Below, one piece after another: positions 1-5,671 of a DNA stretch of 8,893 bases. Positions within the stretch are counted from its first letter, which is position 1; each line of letters opens with the position of its first letter. The stretch lies in NCBI GenBank assembly GCA_947856335.1, contig CANUCD010000036.1:1-8893 (forward strand), written 5' to 3'. The notes under the pieces were generated by a model, which searched no databases, was not told the origin of the DNA, and was given only the letters and a program-made list of their open reading frames with translations. The stretch is from an uncultured Bacilli bacterium. Its GTDB lineage: Bacteria > Bacillota_I > Bacilli_A > RF39 > UBA660. The position numbers and the translations under genes are program-made.

Positions 1-420
1 TAAATTATCAAATATTTCTTTATTGTAAGCTCCAGCATTACCAACAATACTACCTCCAACTGTTCCTGGAATATTTATTGCCCATTCAAGATCAGTTAAA
101 TCATGATCAATAGCAAAGCAAGATAAAACAGGCATCATCACTCCTGCCTCAACAACAATAATATTTTTATCTATACTAATCTTTTTTAAACCATCAAGTT
201 TAATAACAACACCATCAAAATAATCATCAATAACTATATTAGAGCCTGCTCCCAAAATAAAATATTTAATATTTTCTTCCTTTAAATATTTTAATAATTT
301 AATTAACCCATCCACAGTATCTACTTTAGCTAAATTTTTAGCAGTTCCCTCTAATTTATAAGTATTTAGATTTTTTAAAGAAGCATTATCTTTGATGCTT
401 ACTCCCTCTATTTGTTTCAT
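1..420 (-). CDS. murB: UDP-N-acetylenolpyruvoylglucosamine reductase MurB (N-terminal part; 3' end outside window)
   Basis: MurB is a cytoplasmic FAD enzyme that uses NADPH to reduce UDP-GlcNAc-enolpyruvate to UDP-MurNAc, the second committed step of peptidoglycan precursor synthesis. I translated the minus strand from the ATG at 420-418; it stays open for 140 codons to the window edge. The FAD-binding (PCMH-type) domain is recognisable from LGAGSN at residues 56-61 and from IPGTVGGSIVGNAGAY at residues 117-132, the MurB signature. The catalytic Ser and Glu of the C-terminal domain lie outside the window. Just upstream is a good ribosome binding site, AAAGGAG (minus strand, 435-429), 8 nt from the ATG. 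The ATG overlaps the murG TGA stop in an ATGA quartet, so translational coupling to murG is likely. In Bacillus murB also directly follows murG. Identification is firm; only completeness is unknown. Confidence 0.93.
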   Translation of the reverse strand, partial: MKQIEGVSIKDNASLKNLNTYKLEGTAKNLAKVDTVDGLIKLLKYLKEENIKYFILGAGSNIVIDDYFDGVVIKLDGLKKISIDKNIIVVEAGVMMPVLSCFAIDHDLTDLEWAINIPGTVGGSIVGNAGAYNKEIFDNL

Positions 421-1496
421 TTTAGTAACTCCTTTATTTCTTTTACAATTAGTTCACTACTATTTGTCTTACCAAGATTTTTTAAATTCATCTTCATAAT
501 TTCATATTGCTTTTTATCACCAAATAACTCATTAACCATAGAAAAAAGTGTATTCCCATCTAATTTATCTTCTTCAAGCATAAGACCTGCATTATTTTTA
601 ACAATTTCTAAAGCATTATAAAATTGATGATTACCTGCAACATAAGGACTAGGTATAAATATAGCAGGTAAATTTAAAGCCAAAATTTCACTCATTGTAG
701 AAGCTCCAGCACGAGTTATAATTAAATCACAATTACGCATAAGTCCTGCTAAATTATCTAAATATGGCATTACTTTTATATTACTACCAAAACGACTATT
801 TTTTACAAATTCATCATAATGAGATTTCCCTGTTATATATAATACTTGATAATCACTTTTTTTACTAAGTCTTAAAAACTCTTTCATTTTTTCATTGATT
901 GATGAACTACCTAGTGAACCAGCAACTACAATTACTAACTTTTTCTTATTATCTAAAGTAATATCACTAGGTTTAATTTCTTTTGTTGTTAAAGCATTTT
1001 CTCCACATGGATTACCTGAATAAATAACTTTTTTAGCTTTAGGAAATTTTTTCATAGTAGATAAAAATGACACTGCTACTAAGTCAGCTTTATTAGATAA
1101 AAATTTATTTGTTTTACCAACAATACTATTTTGTTCATGCAAAAATGTTTTAATTCCCAATTTTTTAGCAGCCAATATTACTGGTAAAGTAACATATCCT
1201 CCAAATCCTAAAACAATATCAGGCTTATATTCTTGCATAATTTTTTTACACTTTTGATAACTTTTTAATACTAAAAAGACATTCTTAAAATCAACTAATA
1301 TATTTTTACTAAGCCCATATATATCAAGACCTATAAATTCAATATTTCTTTGAGGAATAATTTCACTTTCCATTCTATTCTTTGTCCCAATATATAAAAC
1401 TTCTAAATCTTTTGTTTCTTTCTTAAGTTTCTCTAGTACTGCTAAGGCTGGATAGATATGTCCACCAGTTCCACCAGCACTCACAATGACTTTCAT
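417..1496 (-). CDS. murG: UDP-GlcNAc:lipid I N-acetylglucosaminyltransferase MurG
   Basis: MurG transfers GlcNAc from UDP-GlcNAc onto lipid I to give lipid II on the inner face of the membrane. The protein has 359 residues, the normal length for the family, with a GT-B fold (GT28). Seen in sequence: N-terminal glycine-rich loop SAGGTGGHIYPALA (6-19), GFGGYVTLP (97-105), HEQN (120-123), a second glycine-rich loop AGSLGSSSIN (192-201), and the donor-binding segment RAGASTMSEI (262-271) followed by IPSPYVAGNHQFYNA (281-295), including the conserved NHQ. The second loop is usually GGSQGA-like, so AGSLGS is a mild variant. The ATG at 1496-1494 has a strong AGAGGTGA ribosome binding site at 1508-1501, 4 nt upstream. 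The gene is first in its transcript, because the neighbour upstream is divergent. It is followed by murB with a 4-base overlap. No ftsW/spoVE gene precedes it, unlike Bacillus. Confidence 0.95.
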   Translation of the reverse strand: MKVIVSAGGTGGHIYPALAVLEKLKKETKDLEVLYIGTKNRMESEIIPQRNIEFIGLDIYGLSKNILVDFKNVFLVLKSYQKCKKIMQEYKPDIVLGFGGYVTLPVILAAKKLGIKTFLHEQNSIVGKTNKFLSNKADLVAVSFLSTMKKFPKAKKVIYSGNPCGENALTTKEIKPSDITLDNKKKLVIVVAGSLGSSSINEKMKEFLRLSKKSDYQVLYITGKSHYDEFVKNSRFGSNIKVMPYLDNLAGLMRNCDLIITRAGASTMSEILALNLPAIFIPSPYVAGNHQFYNALEIVKNNAGLMLEEDKLDGNTLFSMVNELFGDKKQYEIMKMNLKNLGKTNSSELIVKEIKELLK

Positions 1497-1514
1497 AAAC
1501 TCACCTCTTATTTA

Positions 1515-1543
1515 ATTATACTATAAATTTAGGAAAAAACTAT
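1515..1543 (-). promoter_or_regulatory. Candidate sigma-A promoter of murG-murB
   Basis: On the minus strand a perfect TATAAT lies at 1520-1515 in the context AGTATAATTAAA. No convincing -35 hexamer sits 16-18 nt upstream (ATAGTT at 1543-1538 is weak). T- and A-tracts further upstream (1541-1550 and 1575-1580) could act as an UP-like element. A start 7 nt after the -10 box would be near 1508, giving a leader of about 12 nt that begins at the ribosome binding site itself. murG must have a promoter in this gap because the next gene upstream is divergent. Confidence 0.5.
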
Positions 1544-1558
1544 CTTTTTTTCGCTTTT

Positions 1559-1703
1559 ATGCGATTTATAAGAGAAAAAAGCTAATTATGAAAAGAGAAA
1601 ATATTTAATTTCTACATCATTTTTATACGATATATGTAAAAAATATCATGTATCAAGTGATTATCTTCTAGGTAAAATAGATAAACCCAAATATTTAAAA
1701 TAA
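1559..1703 (+). pseudogene. Remnant of an XRE-family HTH transcriptional regulator
   Basis: One plus-strand frame is open from 1572 to the TAA at 1701-1703 and encodes 43 residues ending in YHVSSDYLLGKIDKPKYLK. The pattern 'xxNVSxDYLLGxxDxP' is the classic C-terminal end of the small XRE/Cro-CI repressor domain, preceded here by NYEKRKYLISTSFLYDICKK, which matches the 'xYExGkrxIsxxxLxxIakk' helix region. The frame has no ATG, GTG or TTG start. In the next frame an ATG at 1559 gives MRFIREKS and then stops; this resembles the 'xRxLREekx' N-terminus of the same family. About 20 residues, the helix-turn-helix itself, are missing between the two parts, and a frameshift sits at an A6 run (1575-1580). 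No ribosome binding site precedes 1559. I conclude that a repressor gene has lost its DNA-binding helices. The terminator after it is intact. A sequencing error alone would not restore the missing helices. Confidence 0.68.
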
Positions 1704-1718
1704 ATGGGTTTTTATTTT
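1683..1718 (+). terminator. Rho-independent terminator after the XRE remnant
   Basis: AAACCCA (1683-1689) and TGGGTTT (1705-1711) form a 7-bp stem with three G-C pairs and a 15-nt A+T loop, followed by a T-rich tract (TTATTTTTAT from 1712). It acts on the plus strand. The stem begins inside the last codons of the XRE remnant and brackets its TAA. The only plus-strand unit it can serve is that remnant, which supports a once-transcribed gene here. On the minus strand the trailing sequence is less T-rich, so it is unlikely to be bidirectional. Confidence 0.7.
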
Positions 1719-1728
1719 TATGTTTTCT

Positions 1729-1746
1729 TTTGTCGAACACTTTTTC
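1729..1746 (+). promoter_or_regulatory. Possible regulator box upstream of the helicase promoter (0A-box-like / LexA-like)
   Basis: TTTGTCGAA at 1729-1737 is an exact match to the Spo0A box core TGTCGAA. The overlapping CGAACACTTTTTCT (1734-1747) fits the Gram-positive LexA box CGAACRNRYGTTYC at 11 of 14 positions, but the right half-site reads TTTC instead of GTTC. The site abuts the -35 hexamer of the candidate helicase promoter at 1747, a sensible place for an operator. Both motifs are short, no regulator gene lies in the window, and a chance match cannot be excluded. Confidence 0.2.
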
Positions 1747-1775
1747 TTGATTTTCTTTAGTTTCTAATAGATAAT
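1747..1775 (+). promoter_or_regulatory. Candidate sigma-A promoter of the UvrD-like helicase gene
   Basis: TTGATT (1747-1752) and GATAAT (1770-1775) are separated by exactly 17 nt. The expected start is near 1782, just 5' of the AGGGAG ribosome binding site at 1789-1794, giving a leader of about 19 nt. The terminator ending near 1718 isolates it from upstream transcription. Confidence 0.55.
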
Positions 1776-1800
1776 AAATATTACATCTAGGGAGTATTTA

Positions 1801-3243
1801 ATGAAATTAGAAGTTTTAGGATATGAATTAGATAAAGAACAATTAAAAGCTGCCTTAAAAAATGATATCAATACCATGATTATTGCAGGTGCTGGGACAG
1901 GAAAAAGTACTACCATGGTTGGCAAAATTAAATATTTAGTTCTTTATAAACAAATTCCTTTAGAAAACATTTTATGTATTACTTTTACAAATGCTGCAGC
2001 TAAAAGTTTAGAAGAAAAAATAAAAAGAGAGCTTAATCAAACAAATAAAGTTTATACTTTCCACAAACTTTCTTTAGAAATATTAAAAGAACATAATATA
2101 AATTATAAAATAGCAGAAGAAAATCTTTTAGAATATCTAATAGAAGAAATATTTGCATCTACAAATCATACTTATTTTAAACATCTATTTTTAGATAAAA
2201 ATTATAAACAAAAAATAGAATTTCAAAATTATAAAAATGTTATAGCTCGCTTTATTCGTCTATATATAACTAGTTACTATGATATTACTTATTTTGATAA
2301 TATTTTTAAAAAAGCAAAAAAGAAAGATTTACCTATGTTAAAAATAATAAAGAAACTTTATGAAATGTATTTATTAGAAAAAAAATCTAGTGGTATTATA
2401 GACTTTGATGATATGATATATATGGCAACTAAGTTAGTTCATGAAAAAGGTATAACTAAAAAATATCAATATATTATCATCGATGAATATCAAGATACAT
2501 CACAAGTACGTGAAAGACTAATACAAGCAATTTATCAAAAAACAAAAGCATATATTACTGTCGTTGGTGATGATTTTCAATCAATTTATCGTTTTTCTGG
2601 CTGTGATCTAAATAGTTTTTTAAACTTTAAAAAACATTTTAATCCTACCAAAGAATTATATATTACTAATACTTATCGTAATAGTAAAGAACTTATTCGT
2701 ATTGCTGGAGATTTCATTATGAAAAACCCAAGACAAATAAAGAAAAAACTTAAATCTAACAAAAGTATATCTAAACCAATTATTATATGCTTCTATAAAG
2801 ATATAAAAAATGATTTTTATAAATTATTAACAAGAATAGATACTTCTAATTTAATGATTTTAGGAAGAAATAATTTAGATATATATACTGTTTTAAATCA
2901 AAAACTAAAAATTAAAAACAATCAAATTATTTATCCCAATGCAAACATTTATTATAAAACTATTCATAAAGCCAAAGGATTAGAAGAAAATAATGTTTTA
3001 ATTATCAATTTAACAAATGACTACAATTCTCTTCCCTCTAAAATAAAAGATGAAAAAATATTAAAATATGTTATTAAACACTATGATATATATCCATATG
3101 AAGAAGAAAGAAGACTTTTCTATGTAGCCATAACTCGTACTAAAAATATATGTTATTTATTTGTACCTAAAAATAATCCCTCCATTTTTGTTCTAGAACT
3201 TAAAAAAAATTATAAAGAATATATCTCTATAATAAATCTTTAA
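1801..3243 (+). CDS. Compact UvrD/PcrA-like superfamily 1A DNA helicase
   Basis: This is an ATP-dependent 3'-5' helicase of the UvrD/Rep/PcrA group, expected to work in DNA repair or replication restart. All core motifs are visible in the 480 residues: Q motif Gln14; Walker A AGAGTGKST (29-37); Ia TFTNAAA (61-67); Ib TFHKL (86-90); II IIIDEYQDTS (225-234); III VVGDDFQSIYR (254-264); IV TYRN (291-294); V KTIHKAKGLE (386-395); VI EEERRLFYVAITRT (434-447). PcrA and UvrD have about 720 residues. Here only about 90 residues separate motifs IV and V, so the 2B subdomain is missing, and the 1B insertion (about 95-195) is short. The start is the ATG at 1801, 6 nt after AGGGAG. The gene stands alone on the plus strand, and its last 17 bases overlap the end of thiI. 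It is not a full-length PcrA; the cell probably has that elsewhere. The exact role is unknown. Confidence 0.9.
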   Translation: MKLEVLGYELDKEQLKAALKNDINTMIIAGAGTGKSTTMVGKIKYLVLYKQIPLENILCITFTNAAAKSLEEKIKRELNQTNKVYTFHKLSLEILKEHNINYKIAEENLLEYLIEEIFASTNHTYFKHLFLDKNYKQKIEFQNYKNVIARFIRLYITSYYDITYFDNIFKKAKKKDLPMLKIIKKLYEMYLLEKKSSGIIDFDDMIYMATKLVHEKGITKKYQYIIIDEYQDTSQVRERLIQAIYQKTKAYITVVGDDFQSIYRFSGCDLNSFLNFKKHFNPTKELYITNTYRNSKELIRIAGDFIMKNPRQIKKKLKSNKSISKPIIICFYKDIKNDFYKLLTRIDTSNLMILGRNNLDIYTVLNQKLKIKNNQIIYPNANIYYKTIHKAKGLEENNVLIINLTNDYNSLPSKIKDEKILKYVIKHYDIYPYEEERRLFYVAITRTKNICYLFVPKNNPSIFVLELKKNYKEYISIINL

Positions 3244-4417
3244 ACTCATTAGACTCTTCTTTAGCCTTTATTTTTATCACTTCATGATTCTTAATAGCAT
3301 GATAAATCATTTCTTCATATGGAATTATCTTTTCATACTCACGACATTTTTCTTTTAATGGGTTAATAACAGGATGTTTAGGCACAAAAATTGTACAACA
3401 ATCTTCAAAAGGTAAAATACTTGTTTCATAAGTATCAATTTTTTTAGCTAAATCAATAATATCTAATTTATCAAAACAAGCAAGAGGTCTGATTACTGGC
3501 ATACTAACGACTTCCCCAATAGCATTCATACTCGTTAATGTTTGACTAGCTACTTGCCCGATTGATTCACCATTAACTAGTATTTTGGCATTTCTCTTAC
3601 TAGCAATAATAGCGCTTATTCGATACATCATTCGTCTCATAATCGTAATTAAATAATCATGAGGAATATTTTTATAAATTTCTTCTTGAATTTCCGTAAA
3701 ATTTATAATATGTAAAACAAGTTCATTATTATACTTAGCTAATTTTTTAGCTAAACTAATTACTTTATTTTTAGCTTCAATACTTGTATGAGGAGGACTT
3801 TCAAAATAAATAGCTTCTATTTTAACCCCTCTTTTCATTGCAAGATAACCTGCAACAGGCGAATCTATTCCCCCACTAAGCATCAATAATCCCTTTCCAA
3901 GTGTACCAACAGGATATCCTCCAATTCCTTTTATAGCATCAAAATAAACTAAAGTATTATTTAGCCTATATTCAACATACACCACAATATCAGGTTTATG
4001 AACATCTACTTTTATATTAGCAATATTTTTTAGAATATAAGCTCCTAAATTCTTACTTAATTCTACACTTGTTGTATTTAATTTTTTATTAGTTCTTTTA
4101 CTTTCTACTTTAAAAGTTTTAAACTCTTTTTCTTTTAAAAGCATTATTACTTCTTTTTTTACTTCCTCAATATCAGTAGAATCAATAACTACTCCAACAT
4201 TGATTTCATGTATTCCAAAAACATTTTTCAATCTTGCTAGTACTTCATCAAAATTATTCTTTGTATAAATAAACATTCTTCCTAAATCATAAGTTACTTG
4301 AACATCTAAATCATCTAAAACAAATAATATATTTTCTTTTAATTTTTTTAAGAAAAAATTTATATTATCTTTTTTAGTAGATAACTCTCCATATTTAATA
4401 AATATTACTTTTTCCAT
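3227..4417 (-). CDS. thiI: tRNA 4-thiouridine synthase / thiamine biosynthesis sulfur carrier ThiI
   Basis: ThiI adenylates U8 of tRNA and inserts sulfur taken from a cysteine desulfurase persulfide; in some bacteria it also feeds thiazole synthesis. From the ATG at 4417 the protein has 396 residues, like Bacillus ThiI (about 400) and shorter than the E. coli form. It lacks the C-terminal rhodanese domain. Order: N-terminal ferredoxin-like domain (VIFIKYGELSTKKDN near the start), THUMP domain (about 60-165), then the PP-loop AMP-forming domain with LSGGIDSPVAGYLAMKRG (about 180-197) and LPFEDCCTIFVPKHP (about 335-349). The frame could also start at GTG 4426 or ATG 4423. I prefer 4417 because family members begin at this point, but none of the three has a good ribosome binding site; GTGAT just upstream is the best. 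The gene follows the desulfurase by about 56 nt and ends convergently inside the helicase gene. Confidence 0.93.
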   Translation of the reverse strand: MEKVIFIKYGELSTKKDNINFFLKKLKENILFVLDDLDVQVTYDLGRMFIYTKNNFDEVLARLKNVFGIHEINVGVVIDSTDIEEVKKEVIMLLKEKEFKTFKVESKRTNKKLNTTSVELSKNLGAYILKNIANIKVDVHKPDIVVYVEYRLNNTLVYFDAIKGIGGYPVGTLGKGLLMLSGGIDSPVAGYLAMKRGVKIEAIYFESPPHTSIEAKNKVISLAKKLAKYNNELVLHIINFTEIQEEIYKNIPHDYLITIMRRMMYRISAIIASKRNAKILVNGESIGQVASQTLTSMNAIGEVVSMPVIRPLACFDKLDIIDLAKKIDTYETSILPFEDCCTIFVPKHPVINPLKEKCREYEKIIPYEEMIYHAIKNHEVIKIKAKEESNEFKDLL

Positions 4418-4432
4418 AAACATCACAAAATT

Positions 4433-4461
4433 ATTATACTTAAAATTTCAATTTTTGTAAA
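4433..4461 (-). promoter_or_regulatory. Candidate internal sigma-A promoter of thiI
   Basis: On the minus strand TTTACA (4461-4456) and a perfect TATAAT (4438-4433) are spaced by exactly 17 nt, the best consensus promoter in the window. Counting 7 nt past the -10 box puts the start at about 4426, which is the G of the GTG codon opening the thiI frame and 9 nt before the preferred ATG. It lies in the gap after the desulfurase stop (TGA at 4476-4474), so thiI can be made both from this promoter and by read-through. Confidence 0.6.
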
Positions 4462-4473
4462 TTAAAAACTCCA

Positions 4474-5604
4474 TCAATGATGAAGTCCACTTAATTTACA
4501 ATATATTTGATCAAAATAATAAATAAACTTATTTATTTCGTCAGTTGTTGTTAAATGAGAAAGACTAATTCTTAAAGTAGAAGAAGCTCGTACTTGATCA
4601 TTATAAACAGCCATAACACTACTAGATAAAGTAGCACTAGAACAAGCTGTATTTGAGCTTACATATATTTCATATTCTTCTAATGCGTGCAAAAATGTTT
4701 CAGCTTTAATATTTCTTAAACTAATATTTAAAATATGAGGAATACTATACTTTGTTTTATTTATCATAACGCCATTATATTTCTTTAAAGCTACAACTAT
4801 TTTTTCATTTAATCTTTCAATAAATCTTTCCCTTTTCTCAATATCAGTAGTTGCTAATCTCAAAGCCTTAGAAAAAGCAACTATTAAGGGCACTGCTGGT
4901 GTTCCAGGATTTAACAAATTATTTTTTCCAGAGCCATATAATATTGGCGATATTTCGACATTACTATTTTTATATAAAAGTCCTATTCCCTTAGGACCAT
5001 ATATTTTATGCGCTGTAAAAGTTGCTAAATCAACATCATGCATACTAATAGACACTTTTCCAATAGCTTGCGTCATATCTGAATGAAAGATAGTTTGAGA
5101 ATTTTCTTTTTTAATAATCTGACGTATCATCTTAAGAGGTTGTCTAATTCCCAGTTCACTATTTACGGCACAAATACTTACTAAAATAGTATCATCACGA
5201 ATCAATTCTTTTAAATTATCAAAATCAATCAACCCATCTTCATCATTATTAACATAACTAATTTCAAAACCAAGTGTCTCTAAATAATTACATATTTGAT
5301 ATATAGATGGATGCTCTAATTTAGAAGTAATAATATGTTTCCCTTTTTTATGATAATGCATAGCTACGCCTATTAAAGCCATATTATTAGACATAGTTGC
5401 TCCACCTGTATAAGTAATTTCCTTTTCATTAACATTTAAAATTTCTGCTATTTGTTTAGTAGCACTATTCATTAAATTTTTAGCTTTTACCCCTAGTTCA
5501 TGAAGAGAATTAGGATTACCAAAAAAATCTTTACTTGTCTTATTATATGTATCTAGTACTTCAAAACCTGTTGGAGTCGTTGCACTATAATCTAAATATA
5601 TCAT
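4474..5604 (-). CDS. Cysteine desulfurase, NifS/IscS type (PLP-dependent), paired with ThiI
   Basis: This class V aminotransferase-fold enzyme removes sulfur from L-cysteine as a protein-bound persulfide and, beside thiI, most likely hands it to ThiI; the thiI-linked NifZ desulfurase of Bacillus subtilis is a precedent. With the ATG at 5604 it has 376 residues, a normal length. Seen: YLDYSATTP at the N-terminus, GNPNSLHELG (29-38), His98 in KLEHPS, HSD (174-176) with Gln179, the PLP lysine in TAHKIYGPKG (Lys200), and the persulfide loop NTACSS (Cys321). Departures from consensus: GATMSNN (69-75) where GATESNN is usual, LNPGT in place of 'LRSGT', and LSHLTT in place of 'LGRFTT'. The frame stays open to a GTG at 5613, but that GTG lies inside the AGAGGTGA ribosome binding site, so the ATG at 5604 is the start. 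Confidence 0.9.
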   Translation of the reverse strand: MIYLDYSATTPTGFEVLDTYNKTSKDFFGNPNSLHELGVKAKNLMNSATKQIAEILNVNEKEITYTGGATMSNNMALIGVAMHYHKKGKHIITSKLEHPSIYQICNYLETLGFEISYVNNDEDGLIDFDNLKELIRDDTILVSICAVNSELGIRQPLKMIRQIIKKENSQTIFHSDMTQAIGKVSISMHDVDLATFTAHKIYGPKGIGLLYKNSNVEISPILYGSGKNNLLNPGTPAVPLIVAFSKALRLATTDIEKRERFIERLNEKIVVALKKYNGVMINKTKYSIPHILNISLRNIKAETFLHALEEYEIYVSSNTACSSATLSSSVMAVYNDQVRASSTLRISLSHLTTTDEINKFIYYFDQIYCKLSGLHH

Positions 5605-5609
5605 CTTAG

Positions 5610-5617
5610 TCACCTCT
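5610..5617 (-). promoter_or_regulatory. Ribosome binding site that fixes the desulfurase start
   Basis: AGAGGTGA on the minus strand (5617-5610) is complementary to the 16S rRNA 3' end and lies 5 nt before the ATG at 5604. It contains the GTG at 5613 that would otherwise extend the frame by three codons, which rules that start out. Confidence 0.75.
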
Positions 5618-5621
5618 TTTA

Positions 5622-5627
5622 ATTATA
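5622..5627 (-). promoter_or_regulatory. Candidate -10 element for the desulfurase-thiI unit
   Basis: A perfect TATAAT (5627-5622) in the context TTGTATAATTAAAA precedes the desulfurase. The sequence closely parallels the murG promoter (GTATAATTAAA, then AGAGGTGA). No good -35 hexamer lies 16-18 nt upstream (TAGCAT at 5650-5645 is poor). The predicted start near 5615 falls within the ribosome binding site, giving a leader of about 11 nt. Confidence 0.45.
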
Positions 5628-5671
5628 CAAAAAAATATGGGGATATGCTATAAAAATTTATAAATTTATAA

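Larger units (their letters stand above)
1497..1800. other. Divergent intergenic region between murG and the helicase gene (304 bp)
   Basis: This is the only non-coding stretch over 300 bases. From left to right it holds the murG ribosome binding site and -10 element, a small dyad (TCGC 1551-1554 with GCGA 1561-1564, flanked by T7 and A6 tracts that can pair as an outer stem), the XRE repressor relic, its plus-strand terminator, a 0A-box/LexA-like motif, and the helicase promoter and ribosome binding site. No tRNA, riboswitch or intact reading frame was found in it. Confidence 0.7.

Noticed and set aside
412..621. A 69-codon plus-strand open frame
   Set aside because: It lies antisense within murG and murB, its translation is a low-complexity Phe/Ser-rich run typical of the reverse frame of an A+T-rich gene, and it has no supporting ribosome binding site or homology that I recognise.
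1551..1564. TCGC/GCGA hairpin with flanking T and A tracts, considered as a terminator
   Set aside because: The G+C-bearing stem is only 4 bp and no T-run directly follows the inner stem on the plus strand. On the minus strand no gene leads into it. It may be incidental.
4427..4473. Possible thiamine (TPP) or other riboswitch ahead of thiI
   Set aside because: The gap is only 47 bases, the promoter appears to sit on the start codon, and no conserved thi-box bases or stable G+C stems are visible.
5654..5667. Perfect 14-bp palindrome AAATTTATAAATTT after the ATP-grasp gene, considered as a terminator or operator
   Set aside because: It is made only of A and T, has no loop or G+C pairs, no adjacent T-run on the minus strand, and such palindromes are expected by chance in this base composition.
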